Below, piece after piece: positions 18,821-27,328 of a DNA stretch of 64,000 bases. This DNA is from Bradyrhizobium tropiciagri (GTDB lineage Bacteria > Pseudomonadota > Alphaproteobacteria > Rhizobiales > Xanthobacteraceae), in contig NZ_LFLZ01000004.1 in the NCBI RefSeq assembly GCF_001189845.1, positions 124,001 to 188,000 on the forward strand, in the 5' to 3' direction. The notes under the pieces are model-generated. The model made no database searches. It saw only the letters and a program-made list of their open reading frames with translations, and was not told the DNA's origin. How positions within the stretch are numbered: position 1 is the stretch's first letter; each line of letters starts with the position of its first letter. The position numbers were made by a program, and so were the translations under genes.

Positions 18821-19852
18821 TTAGCGCCAAATCATCGCGCCTTTGCCCTTTGGCGCCGTGGGCAACTTGGGCTTCGCAAATCGCCTTTGTTCTACTTCCT
18901 TTCGCACTTCCTGTATTTCGGTGAGGGTAGGCGCATCATCGCGCTTAAATGGATTGAATTTGAGCGGCGAGTCCCGCGCCATCTGGAGGCGCCATGTTTC
19001 GGCAAAATCGTCACGCGTGACGGTATATGGGGAATTGCGTCTCTTTTCCTTACGCTCCCTAACAACAGTAAGAAGGGTCTCACGGACCAGCGCAACGATT
19101 CCTCCAGGAGAACCCCAGGAGCCTGCCCAGAAACATTTGGCCCAATCGTCTGTTGCCAGTATCAGCTTGATTCCGAGCTGATCTAGGAGTGAACGCAGCT
19201 CTTGCTGAATAACTAGCAAGAAATCGTGGACTTTGCCCAAGTCCGCTCCGCGAGTGTATGCAAGCGGAGCGAGATCTACAAACTCCGCAAAATGTCCGAC
19301 CATGTGCAGAAGCTGCCCCGCCAGTGCAGAAGTCCCCGTCCGGCCTGACAAGATGATTGGCGCAACTCCAGATGCAATAATTGCCGCCAAGACGTCGAGA
19401 GTCTCCTCGGTTAGCAAATGGGCATTGTCGACGGCAAGCAACGCCGGCTTGCGTTCGTGCCTCTCAATCCGTTTGCAAAGGTATTCGGCCAGCCGGGGCA
19501 CATTGCCGAGCCCGATTATTGGCGTACCCAGCGCGCGACACAGTAGCAATCCCAAAGCGCTCGCGTTGGTGGGTGACCTGCATTCTGTACGACAGGTCCA
19601 TCCAGCAATGGGCGAAACATAGTTGCTCCGGATATCACCACTGATGAGGTTCAGCACCCTAGTCTTGCCTAACAGTGGTTCGGCTTCCATAACCAGCATC
19701 TGCGCGGGTTGCAGCGGACTTCGATAGACGAGTGCGTGAGCGCGTTTGACCACAGCGCATTGATCTGGCAGATCGACGTGGATGCGCGTTATCGTTTCGC
19801 GCAACTGCGCTTCAATCGTGTTGCTCGCCGGTTTGGATGCGTCAGTACTCAT
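18821..19852 (-). CDS. tnsC: TnsC/TniB-like AAA+ transposition regulator
   Basis: A 343-residue AAA+ family protein in the TnsC/TniB position. The P-loop region at residues 56-64 is EAEPLLGKT: the GKT is kept but the leading glycine of GxxxxGKT is not. The Walker B region at 137-145 is LLAVDNAHL, with asparagine where the catalytic glutamate is expected. Sensor 1 is plausible at PIILSGRTGTS. The C-terminus (about 280-343) is basic and proline-rich. TnsC proteins form filaments on target DNA and activate the TnsA/TnsB transposase. The gene overlaps the end of tnsAB by 11 bases, so translation is coupled. The degenerate Walker motifs suggest weak or absent ATP hydrolysis. Confidence 0.85.
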   Translation of the reverse strand: MSTDASKPASNTIEAQLRETITRIHVDLPDQCAVVKRAHALVYRSPLQPAQMLVMEAEPLLGKTRVLNLISGDIRSNYVSPIAGWTCRTECRSPTNASALGLLLCRALGTPIIGLGNVPRLAEYLCKRIERHERKPALLAVDNAHLLTEETLDVLAAIIASGVAPIILSGRTGTSALAGQLLHMVGHFAEFVDLAPLAYTRGADLGKVHDFLLVIQQELRSLLDQLGIKLILATDDWAKCFWAGSWGSPGGIVALVRETLLTVVRERKEKRRNSPYTVTRDDFAETWRLQMARDSPLKFNPFKRDDAPTLTEIQEVRKEVEQRRFAKPKLPTAPKGKGAMIWR

Positions 19853-22800
19853 CGTCGTTCACGCTGGAATCGTTGGTTGGGCTAAAATTGCGAGGATAAT
19901 CTTGAGTTTCGGGTTGAACGGTATCGGGCCAGTCGTCCATCAGCCGAGCGCGCGCGGCTGCTGGGTCCGATGCCAAGTCGGCCTCAGGCAGAAGATTGGA
20001 ATGTGGAGCCTCATGATGAGGGGGGACCGGCTCGTCCTGCAGCGGAAATGGCGTGGCACCGTGGGACGTCATTAGCTGACCGAGTCGAGCTACCTGACCG
20101 ACCGTCCTTGTAGTTGCTCTACGCTTCATGACCTTCTCAACCGCGCGCCGAGTAACCTCCACGTAGGTATCTGCCAATAGTTGCTCCGTAAGCTTCTGGC
20201 GCTTCTTTTTCGCCTTCATTGCAGCGTTATGGATGATTTCGTGAACATCCATTGATTTGCCCGGAGCATAGCCTCGGTAGAGACAGTCGATCTCGGGCCG
20301 CTTCCGCCATCCGCCGGTCTTTGGGTGGGGATCGTGGATGATAACGTTGGTGATATCGTCGGGGCGCATCCGCATCTCTACCTGCGGATTGCCTTTTTTA
20401 TGTGCGTGGTGATCGGACCTGATTTTTTGAACGGCGGGTCCGTTGTATGGAACACCCTTCCATACAACGCCTTCCCTCGTTGCCGTTCCCAAAATGCTCA
20501 CGCGGAGTTCGCGATCGAGCTCTTCTTCTGAACTGGCAGTATCGGTCGACCAGCCTGGATGCGTCTTCTGATAATGCCGCCATGCATCGCGAGCCGAGTG
20601 TGTGCGTGTCCGCGCAACGTGGTTCGCATACCGATTGCAGACCCAGAGAATAAACCGACGATCGAGCTCGTCTATAGCCAACAGTTCGCCTGGGGTAGCT
20701 CGTTTCTCCGGGCGCACTAAGACATTGCGGCCGATCGCTCCAGGCAGTTTTGAGAAGAAGTCCGTTTCGACGACACCGAAGAACCGCTCAATGTGCGGTC
20801 GCCTCTTCGGTTTTTCCTTCTCAGCAGCCTCAATCTCAATCCCGAATTTGCCTGAGGCCCTTACAACGTCACGGGCGAGGTTTGCCTTGCCATGATCAAG
20901 CGAGATTATCTTGGGGAAGCCGCCTGCTAACCAATCCTGCGCTCCATGGTGACTATAGCTTGGTTTGTCTCTGCAGATATGGGCGTACGCGCGCATGATA
21001 TCTGCTTCGCTTGGGCCACCAACCGACCAGGCGTAGCCAGCGGGCCAACTTGTTGTGGTGTCTATGCCGGCGATTAGCCACAAGCGAGGAATCCGAATTC
21101 CCGCAAGCTCACTTAGAAATTCCGCTTGAGCTGGATATGTGTTCTCAAGGTCGATCAAGTGCCAATCGAACTCGACCCTCGTAAAGGGCTCTTTTGGAAT
21201 CGGAAGCTTGCCCACGATGTCGTAGGTCTGGCGAGCGATTTTGCGTCCGAGCGTTGCTTCGCAAAGATCCATGCCCGGAAGTGACGAAATCAGATTGTCA
21301 ACTGCTGTGCGACCGATGTAGGGCAGTTGATCTTCGGAGGACCGCGATGCGTTCTTGGCGTCTATACTTTGGTTCACCCTGAGAACTGTGCCCGAAACGC
21401 TCTCAAATTCTCTGGTCGCGAAATCGGTCTCGATGACATCCAATGCAGCCCGCTGCACCGGTTTGTCGGTGCGCGCTGGATGATGGGCAATCGTTCGACC
21501 GTCGACCAATTGGCTTGCCGGAATCACGTCCAGATGAGCAACCCGCTTCAGGGTTTTCGCGACCGTCTTCCAGCTCGGTTGCTTTCCGAGGGGGATACCT
21601 TCGTCTTGAGCAAGGTTTGCGATCAGTTCGGCGAGATCTCTCGGCGGATGGTGCGGCTCGGACTTTCCACCTTCCTCACTCGGGCCGGTTATGTGCAACT
21701 TGGGAAGCCCTTCCGACTGGCGTCGGCGAAACTCTTCTCTGATCAGGGGAATAAAAGTCCTATTGTCCCAAACATGCGCCTGAGGTTTCCCAAGGCGTTC
21801 ATTGCTAATCATTCCCTTCGCCGCCGCTTCGTGCGCACGCGACGGGCACACACGAATTCCGCGATCGAGGCGCACAAGGATTCGTTCGGAAAATTCGGTA
21901 CGTAAGCGCCAAGCAGAACGGTTGATTGGTGTAGCGCCGTCTTCCGGTTCGAAGCAAAATAATCCCGTAGTAGCGCGCCTTTTGTAAAAGAACACGGCAT
22001 CCCAAAATTGATACCGTTCTCCGATTTTCATTGGGAATGGAGGATTGTCATCGGCATTAGCTCCGGGATCTCCGGGCCAATCCTCATACAGGCCGGGTAG
22101 GGGAACGGCGTCTGTCAGACGCTGAGATAGATTGTTCATCATGGCTGCGACCGTGTATGAACCAAGATCAATGCTGCCGAGACGCACGGTCGACCCGTGG
22201 TTGATCGGACCCAAATGAAGATCAATTGTGATCGTTCCGTCGGCGTGGAGAGCGAGGGCGCGACGCGGATCGCCGGTCCCCAGGATTGTGATCACGTCGC
22301 CGAGAAGCATGGGGCCGTGGGCCAGCGCGGAAAGAACTGCGTTCCGCGCATTGGCATCAACACGGACGCGCCTCGCTCGCCAAATTTCGTCGACGCAGTC
22401 AGCGAGAGGTAGACGATACAAATCCTCGCTTGTTACCGTTTCAAACAGGAGCCCCTTCTGCGCGTAGGCGCGAGCGATCGCGCCAAACTTATCTGCCAGC
22501 CAAGGAGCATAGGCGAATCCGGTTACGCCCTTCACGCCGAGACGAACAAATCCGCTAGGTCGCTCGACCAGAAAATCCGTGACGTGGTCGACGATCCGTC
22601 CGTCGACTTCAAATCGAATAATCTCCGGCTGCGAAACCGCCGATAGGGCGCGACGTACAAGGCGCTCAAACCATAAGGTGCGGCGCTCGTTCTCACCCTC
22701 CCAAGTGATTTGTGTATCGCCAAAGACCGGACTGATGCCTTTCTTGGTCCAAAACAACTTCATCAGTTCGCGAACAGGCCCTCCGTCGGCCATCGTGGCG

Positions 22801-22862
22801 ATGCCAATCGTTTTGACTGGGGCATTCCAGTTGGTTGCGGCGTCTCGATTTCGTCTGCCCAC
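19842..22862 (-). CDS. TnsA-TnsB fusion transposase
   Basis: A 1006-residue fusion of both Tn7-type transposase subunits. Residues about 50-230 look like TnsA: a restriction-endonuclease-like core with Glu in WEGENERR (E59), SQPEIIRF, Asp in HVTDFLVERPSG (D96), Lys in RLGVKG (K111), then an RVRVDAN-x-helical domain. Residues about 420-870 are the TnsB/Mu-type integrase: Asp566 in RVEFDWHLID, Asp656 in KIISLDHGKAN and Glu692 in PHIERFFGVVE, giving a D-D-35-E arrangement, followed by a Mu-type beta-barrel and a basic C-terminal tail (about 900-1006) that would contact TnsC. A fused TnsAB implies cut-and-paste transposition, with the nuclease cutting 5' strands. The gene starts the tnsAB-tnsC-tniQ operon; repeats lie in the 800 bases upstream. 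Confidence 0.87.
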   Translation of the reverse strand: MGRRNRDAATNWNAPVKTIGIATMADGGPVRELMKLFWTKKGISPVFGDTQITWEGENERRTLWFERLVRRALSAVSQPEIIRFEVDGRIVDHVTDFLVERPSGFVRLGVKGVTGFAYAPWLADKFGAIARAYAQKGLLFETVTSEDLYRLPLADCVDEIWRARRVRVDANARNAVLSALAHGPMLLGDVITILGTGDPRRALALHADGTITIDLHLGPINHGSTVRLGSIDLGSYTVAAMMNNLSQRLTDAVPLPGLYEDWPGDPGANADDNPPFPMKIGERYQFWDAVFFYKRRATTGLFCFEPEDGATPINRSAWRLRTEFSERILVRLDRGIRVCPSRAHEAAAKGMISNERLGKPQAHVWDNRTFIPLIREEFRRRQSEGLPKLHITGPSEEGGKSEPHHPPRDLAELIANLAQDEGIPLGKQPSWKTVAKTLKRVAHLDVIPASQLVDGRTIAHHPARTDKPVQRAALDVIETDFATREFESVSGTVLRVNQSIDAKNASRSSEDQLPYIGRTAVDNLISSLPGMDLCEATLGRKIARQTYDIVGKLPIPKEPFTRVEFDWHLIDLENTYPAQAEFLSELAGIRIPRLWLIAGIDTTTSWPAGYAWSVGGPSEADIMRAYAHICRDKPSYSHHGAQDWLAGGFPKIISLDHGKANLARDVVRASGKFGIEIEAAEKEKPKRRPHIERFFGVVETDFFSKLPGAIGRNVLVRPEKRATPGELLAIDELDRRFILWVCNRYANHVARTRTHSARDAWRHYQKTHPGWSTDTASSEEELDRELRVSILGTATREGVVWKGVPYNGPAVQKIRSDHHAHKKGNPQVEMRMRPDDITNVIIHDPHPKTGGWRKRPEIDCLYRGYAPGKSMDVHEIIHNAAMKAKKKRQKLTEQLLADTYVEVTRRAVEKVMKRRATTRTVGQVARLGQLMTSHGATPFPLQDEPVPPHHEAPHSNLLPEADLASDPAAARARLMDDWPDTVQPETQDYPRNFSPTNDSSVNDDEY

Positions 22863-23136
22863 GCCAGCGCCCTCTCTAGTGGCAGCCGCTAAGGACTTCG
22901 CTGGCTCAGGTCATCGCGGCCTGAGCTTGGGTTAGGGCGATCACTCGCCGTTGCGCAAAAGGACCGGAACTGCGAATTAGGGGAGCTCCCGACGCTGGAT
23001 TGCCAGCAAACGGCGTACCGAGTGTCAGGGGAAGTGGATGGGTGGAGTGGAGCGGGTTCCCCTTGCACATCAGCAAGGCAGTCCTTGCGAAACATCCTTC
23101 AGCCCAGACGACCTCTGCCATTGGCTTGATCCTCAC

Positions 23137-23424
23137 AGCTAGGATTCGGCGCCCTTTGGAGGCGCCTAAGAACGTGCGCGACCTTGGTCGATCCGCGGTG
23201 TTCCCGACCGACCAAGTCGGGTCAAGTTTAGCGTGTGGAGGGAAGGCTGGATAGGGGGTAATTTCCAAAAAACAATAAATTATTTCAAGGATTTGCTGTC
23301 GCTTTTTCAAGGATTCGTTTAACGAAGCGGGCGCCCTTCAAGGATTCGATTGTCGGCAGGAGAGTGCTGAATTTCAGGAGCTTTGTCCGATCGAATCCAT
23401 CCTTTAAGGATTCGATGATCGGCC
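23137..23424. repeat. Repeated AAGGATTCG motifs upstream of tnsAB
   Basis: Four close copies of TTCAAGGATTCG occur in the same orientation at 23284-23295 (ending TTTG), 23306-23317, 23337-23348 and 23403-23414 (TTTAAGGATTCG), with a weaker TAGGATTCGG at 23140. The third and fourth copies extend to about 20 matching bases (GATTCGAT then GTCGGC or ATCGGC). An inverted half (GATCGAATCC) at 23390-23399 forms a dyad with the fourth copy. Spacings (22, 31 and 66 bases) are irregular, unlike CRISPR. Array-like sites near a tnsAB gene could be transposase-binding sites of a transposon end or an operator for the tns operon. The rest of 22863-23669 holds no supported gene; a GGCGCC hairpin is at 23148-23166. 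Confidence 0.6.
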
Positions 23425-23669
23425 GTGACCGTAGCCTTGTCTTTTCCCAATGCACTATCGTTGGGAACTCTTGGCTTAAGCTCGACCACAGCACGTGCTG
23501 AGCCGGCATCTCCCGCGCCACGCATCGACGTCCCGCGGTTTGGGGCATAAAAACGCGGTCGCGAACAGCTATGGTAATAAAATACCTAAGAGATGAGTTG
23601 CGTGCTCAGGGGGGGGTCCTTGAATCATGATTCGCCCTATCTTTGTGCTTACCCGATCGAAGGTAGGGC

Positions 23670-24203
23670 TCAGAGTAGTGCTTCGGGATCTACGTCTACA
23701 AAAGCATCCAGCGTTCGATCGTAACGCCGACACCGAGCAATCGGTATGTCCGTTTCAACATATTCTCTGACAATGTGAGCATTCGCAAAGCCTAGGGGAG
23801 TGAGCACCGGCGTGCCGCGCGCATGGTCAACGCAGGCTGTGACAAGGCAACCGTAGTCGCTGAACAGCTGACCTTCGGCGCCGCAGCTTGAGCAGGTGCA
23901 CACCGACGCTGCCTCGGCCAGTGCAACTGCTTCGTCGATCGCATGTTCGACTTCTTGAGGAAGTCCTACTTTGGCGGTCCAATAAATCTCTAGCCGTCCC
24001 CATTTCTCGCTGATCTGAACGAAGCGTACGGGATAATCTGCCGCGGCGTTCGAGACCCGATCCACGAGCTTGATTACGATACGGCGCCAGCCTGGCCCGC
24101 ACTTGGGAAAACCGGGGGCGAACGGAGCGCCATGGAAGCTGCGAACGAACAGTTTCTGATGACTTCGGATAAGCGCTTGCTCCCAGCTTATGAGTTCGAC
24201 CAT
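23670..24203 (-). CDS. Conserved protein with CxC/CxxC zinc-like motif
   Basis: A 177-residue protein of a type often found on proteobacterial mobile elements and not functionally known. Its recognisable pattern is a GWRRIVIKLVDR helix, an EKWGRLEIYW beta-hairpin, then an alanine/glutamate helix leading to a cysteine cluster, CTCSSCGAEGQLFSDYG, and ending TACVDHARG. The cysteines and histidine would bind zinc. It follows the TnsA-like gene by 15 bases on the same strand and lies 800 bases before tnsAB. It is likely soluble; no membrane segment or signal peptide is visible. Confidence 0.7.
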   Translation of the reverse strand: MVELISWEQALIRSHQKLFVRSFHGAPFAPGFPKCGPGWRRIVIKLVDRVSNAAADYPVRFVQISEKWGRLEIYWTAKVGLPQEVEHAIDEAVALAEAASVCTCSSCGAEGQLFSDYGCLVTACVDHARGTPVLTPLGFANAHIVREYVETDIPIARCRRYDRTLDAFVDVDPEALL

Positions 24204-24218
24204 GGCAATGGCTTTTCA

Positions 24219-24920
24219 CTAGGTGGGAAAGGGTATCCCGAGGGAGGGGGTGACACGATCGGCCGCGTTGGAAACAACCGAGTTCGTATTCAGCGGCTTG
24301 GAAACATTAGTCGCGATCAATCCGCGGCAGATCAGCGCGCAGGCTGTCGGCATCGGATCTCTCAACCCAACCTTCGCGCCCAACGTTCGAATTGCCATAC
24401 GGCGACGTCGAGCCAGAGCAGACACGACACTCTCGATCACAGGCGCCGGAACGGGGTGGTCACGATATCGCCAGATCCGGCGGCAGTTGGCTGCGCGGGG
24501 CTCGGCATCGATTATCGAACTGTCGATCTCGATCAAACGTATCCCACTTCCTTGAAGGGCAATCAGTAGCAGCCCTTGGGTATCGATATCTCGGTAGGGT
24601 CGCTTGTCGATAATGTCGTAGGCGACGCGACCATCGTTCCTGTCCGCCACAATCATCCGAACCGGAACTTCGTCGCCATCGAGCGCGAGAGATTCCATGA
24701 AGCTGATTGACCGAACGGAGGGGTCGAGCGAGAGCTGAATGCGGAGATCGTGCAATGAAGGAGAGCGGCTAGAAGTGATCGCTGCTTCGAGTGCACGCTG
24801 ATTGGCTAACAGTTTGCTGTTGAACCTACCGCCCGTGGAGTTGGTCCGCGCAGGGAGATTCCGAGCGCGATGGGATTTCACTCCATTGGGTGGCAGCTCC
24901 TTGCGCCCCATCGGTTCCAT
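24219..24920 (-). CDS. TnsA-like protein, probably catalytically inactive
   Basis: A 233-residue protein that I align by eye with the TnsA half of the nearby TnsAB fusion: SVRSISFMESLALDGDEVPV pairs with the SQPEIIRFEVDGRIVDHV segment, RMIVADRNDGRVAYDI with TDFLVERPSGFVRLGV, and the later NCRRIWRYRDHPV with DEIWRARRVRVDA, followed by a similar helical domain ending in a hydrophobic strand. In this pairing the catalytic Asp is replaced by Met and the Lys by Ile, so nuclease activity is doubtful. It may be a structural or regulatory TnsA paralogue. The gene is first in a reverse-strand pair with the zinc-motif protein, and an AGATAG-N4-CTATCT dyad lies 85 bases upstream of its start. The alternative reading is an unrelated hypothetical protein. 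Confidence 0.6.
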   Translation of the reverse strand: MEPMGRKELPPNGVKSHRARNLPARTNSTGGRFNSKLLANQRALEAAITSSRSPSLHDLRIQLSLDPSVRSISFMESLALDGDEVPVRMIVADRNDGRVAYDIIDKRPYRDIDTQGLLLIALQGSGIRLIEIDSSIIDAEPRAANCRRIWRYRDHPVPAPVIESVVSALARRRRMAIRTLGAKVGLRDPMPTACALICRGLIATNVSKPLNTNSVVSNAADRVTPSLGIPFPT

Positions 24921-25004
24921 TTCCTCGGCAAATCCAACAACAGATAGGCCCGGAATACCTCGAGGCCCGCAGCAACACTAAGCAGTCAGTTAGGTTTAGT
25001 CAAT

Positions 25005-25028
25005 AGATAGCGAGCTATCTAGCTATCT
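25005..25028. promoter_or_regulatory. Operator-like dyad AGATAG-N4-CTATCT, site 1
   Basis: AGATAG-CGAG-CTATCT at 25005-25020, followed by a further CTATCT half-site at 25023-25028. It is preceded by AGTCAATAG (24998-25006). A 23-base core (25006-25028) is matched at 21 of 23 positions by the site at 32014-32036, in the same orientation. It lies between the reverse-strand TnsA-like gene and the forward RHH gene, so it could serve both. Confidence 0.7.
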
Positions 25029-25153
25029 ATGATTAAGGCTATCGTGTTGTTGATACAGGAGAAGTTTGCTCGGCCTGAGGCCGCATGGGGGCGGGCGACG
25101 TGATGCCAATTTTCAGTCTTTCGACTCGGGCGCAGGAATGGTATTCAGCGGAC

Positions 25154-25171
25154 AGATAGTCGGCTATCTAG
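25154..25171. promoter_or_regulatory. Operator-like dyad AGATAG-N4-CTATCT, site 2
   Basis: AGATAG-TCGG-CTATCT at 25154-25169, a perfect 6-4-6 dyad centred about 37 bases before the GTG start of the RHH gene. The position overlaps where its promoter should lie, suggesting autorepression. It shares half-sites and spacing with sites at 25005 and 31997-32036. Confidence 0.68.
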
Positions 25172-25198
25172 GGACCCGAGCTGTCCAGGAGAGAATTG

Positions 25199-25396
25199 GT
25201 GCGAAAGCCCCGGGAAGATGCCTCTAGTGTCCGCAAAAGAGCTGACGGACGCAGTCAGCTTCTAATTTATCTGCTGCCAGACATAATTCGGGAGCTTAAA
25301 GTTGCAGCCCTTTCGCAAGATAAGCCAGCCTACGAGCTCGCCGAGAAGGCGATCGTGCAATACCTGAAGAAGGTCAAGCGCAGGAGTAAATCATAA
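25199..25396 (+). CDS. Ribbon-helix-helix (CopG/Arc-like) regulator
   Basis: A 65-residue protein with the hallmark of ribbon-helix-helix regulators: a beta strand QLLIYLLP, then helix IIRELKVAALSQD and helix AYELAEKAIVQYLKKV, ended by a basic tail. The N-terminus is basic and probably disordered. RHH proteins bind as dimers to short dyads of about six bases per half-site, which fits the AGATAG-N4-CTATCT elements beside this gene and upstream of the cargo operon. Start is GTG at 25199 with AGGAGAG eight bases before; a TTG at 25196 is adjacent. It might alternatively be the antitoxin of a toxin-antitoxin pair, but no toxin-like gene is adjacent. Confidence 0.75.
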   Translation: MRKPREDASSVRKRADGRSQLLIYLLPDIIRELKVAALSQDKPAYELAEKAIVQYLKKVKRRSKS

Positions 25397-25531
25397 GCGC
25401 CCGCGGGGCTGCAGAGCTGGATTTCGCTCGACTAGGTGGTCGACTGGATTGGTGCCGTCTGGCCGAGCTGGTGCAATCGCGGCTTTGCAAATAGAGCCAC
25501 CTTTTATGACCGTCGCGTGCTATCTTCATAA

Positions 25532-25687
25532 ATGAAGCCGGCTGCAGCTGACCTATTCCCGCTTTCCGCCGAGGAAAGTAAGAGCGTAGTACCGTCCCTA
25601 ATCCAGGTCGCGAGCCGCGAATTTGACTTCGTTTCGAGTTCAATTTCTGGCGCTGGAGTGAGCGGTGCGGTCACGAAGTCCGTTTGA
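25532..25687 (+). CDS. Possible small protein before the recombinase-like gene
   Basis: An ATG-initiated frame of 51 codons (MKPAAADLFPLSAEESKSVV...) that overlaps the start of the recombinase-like gene by 23 bases, an arrangement that could couple their translation. No ribosome-binding site is clear and I recognise no family. It may simply be leader sequence. Confidence 0.25.
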   Translation: MKPAAADLFPLSAEESKSVVPSLIQVASREFDFVSSSISGAGVSGAVTKSV

Positions 25688-26750
25688 AAATGGTGCGCCT
25701 GACAAAAGTGAGGTGGTCTTTCTAGAAGACGGAAGACCTGCTGAGTTGCCTGGATTTGATCCATTCTTCGGCGGTTGGATCGCGCAGCTCAGGAAACAGA
25801 ATAAGTCTCATTCAACAATCTCTACATACGCGCCAGCGCTTTCTCGTTGCATCGCGACGATCCAATCAAACTGCATTTTCGAGGTGAACGTGCAGACAAT
25901 ATCGTCTGTCGATCGCTTAGTTCTTGAGCAAATGCAGCAAACTATGATTGAAGACGGCGCGCCCGATCCAACTATCAGGTTGCGAATAGCTGCGCTTCGT
26001 TCGTTCGCGAAATTTCTTGTTCAGCATGGTCACGCTGTGTGCGGAGCCTTGCTGGCGAGTCGCTTCCCTCGAATTGCACCCCGATCGATGCACACCCCTG
26101 GAGAGGAGGACTGCAACAGTCTGATACGCTGTGAAGAATCGGAAGACGAGACGTGGGAGCATGTGAGGAACAGAGCGATTTTGCGATTGATTTCAGTCGA
26201 TGGCTTAACCATCGCCGAGACATTGGCAATCGATCGTGAGCATTTGCGCCTCGTCGATTGCACCCTGAATATTGTCAGTGGGAGGTGTCCTCGTGTTATT
26301 GTGATTGAGGCCGACGTCGCCGAGGACATTGTAGCCTACTTGGAAGTTTGCCCTCACGAAATTGAAAATGGATCAGCCCTGTTCGTCGGATCGCGCGGCG
26401 AGCGGTTGACCGCGAGAGTCATTCAGTTGGCCGCCAGGGATCTACGCAACCAACTCGGGCTACACAATGAGACAACTCCACGCGCACTAAGAAGAAGCCG
26501 GGTCTTACAGTTGCGAGCGAGCGGCGTACCTGTACAAGAGATAATGCAACGGCTTGGCATCTCGGCTTCGGCGATCGGCGCAATACTAGAGGAAGCTCCC
26601 CTCAGTCCTCTGGAATTGCAGCAGGCCATTCTCAAAGTTGAATCAATTTGGAACCGGATTCGCCGGTTGCAGACGGACACCAATGGGGCGCAATGGAAAG
26701 CGCAGAAGCCAGAGCTCAAACGGAAAAGTCGCAAACCGACTAAGACGTAA
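25665..26750 (+). CDS. Tyrosine-recombinase-fold protein with lost catalytic residues (TnsF-like?)
   Basis: A 361-residue XerC/XerD-like protein. Residues 30-125 form the SAM-like DNA-binding N-terminus (STISTYAPALSRC, IRLRIAALRSFAKFLVQHG); residues 145-310 follow the catalytic fold (AILRLISVDGLTIAETLAI, RVIVIEADVAEDIVAYL, LFVGSRGERLT). The active-site positions are degraded: the first Arg of GLR is Thr182, the Lys segment reads SGRCPR, HxxRH reads R273-A-L-R276-R277, and the GH and Tyr positions are GI and Ile/Leu. Only one of the canonical residues remains, so it cannot recombine DNA. Tn6022-type Tn7 relatives use TnsF, an inactivated tyrosine recombinase, for target selection; this gene sits near tnsAB-tnsC-tniQ and may do likewise. 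A basic tail (KRKSRKPTKT) ends it. Start GTG 25665 follows GGAGTGA. Confidence 0.75.
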   Translation: MRSRSPFENGAPDKSEVVFLEDGRPAELPGFDPFFGGWIAQLRKQNKSHSTISTYAPALSRCIATIQSNCIFEVNVQTISSVDRLVLEQMQQTMIEDGAPDPTIRLRIAALRSFAKFLVQHGHAVCGALLASRFPRIAPRSMHTPGEEDCNSLIRCEESEDETWEHVRNRAILRLISVDGLTIAETLAIDREHLRLVDCTLNIVSGRCPRVIVIEADVAEDIVAYLEVCPHEIENGSALFVGSRGERLTARVIQLAARDLRNQLGLHNETTPRALRRSRVLQLRASGVPVQEIMQRLGISASAIGAILEEAPLSPLELQQAILKVESIWNRIRRLQTDTNGAQWKAQKPELKRKSRKPTKT

Positions 26751-26959
26751 GATCGTGCCAAAGTGAGCATTCTCCATCGAACTGGCTCCGCTACAAGTGC
26801 CGAGCCGTGAAGATCGTCGCGGGCCAAAGGTGGACACCGATGACCGATAGTCGGGAAATCGCGTCATCAGCCACGTACAATTTCCGAACTAAGGGCACCC
26901 TATCGCCAGGGCGTCGGACTAACCTCGTGCTGACGACGTTCATTGGTAGTTGCTACTGA

Positions 26960-27313
26960 TCAGGTCGATGTTGAGGCTTCTTCGGTTGTTTGCGTTCCAA
27001 GCCGGTAGACCCGATTCCACGTGCGGGCCCATTTGCGGTTGCGGTCAAGCCAGATCAATGGCGAGGTGCGAATTGTCGCGGTGTCATAGAGCTGCGGATG
27101 CCCGGTGACGCGTCCCAACAATACGACGACCCTTGGCCAAGGATCTCGTTCGCGCTTGAACCGCAACACAGTCGTGCGCCAGCACTCGAGCAGAGGGGCG
27201 CAGGAGAGTTCGGGCGACGACGGTTCTCCGCCCTTCAGATAAGATTCGAAGTCGCGCTTCAACTTCGCCGCGGCATCACGATCCTCTGGGGGCATGTGGA
27301 AAGTCCCAATCAT
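26960..27313 (-). CDS. Small island protein, paralogue A of a tandem pair
   Basis: A 117-residue protein of unknown function. It is clearly a paralogue of the gene immediately upstream (27329-27661): both share a YLKGxxPxxxEL segment, APLLExW, a GxVxxxPxLxD stretch and the C-terminal IWLDRNxKWART plus YRLG. This copy carries a tail of TQTTEEASTST. It is the last gene of the cargo operon, 15 bases after its paralogue. Soluble by appearance; no catalytic motif seen. Confidence 0.65.
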   Translation of the reverse strand: MIGTFHMPPEDRDAAAKLKRDFESYLKGGEPSSPELSCAPLLECWRTTVLRFKRERDPWPRVVVLLGRVTGHPQLYDTATIRTSPLIWLDRNRKWARTWNRVYRLGTQTTEEASTST

Positions 27314-27328
27314 TTGTCCGACTTGGCG

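Noticed and set aside
18004-22862. CRISPR-associated transposon
   Set aside because: TniQ, TnsC and TnsAB fit, but there is no Cas12k, Cascade gene, repeat array or guide in the visible island.
23284-23414. Possible small CRISPR array
   Set aside because: Repeat units are only about 12 bases, spacings are 22, 31 and 66 bases, and no cas genes occur in the window.
25665-26750. Active integrase mobilising the island
   Set aside because: Five of the six canonical catalytic positions are replaced, including the tyrosine, so it cannot act as a recombinase.
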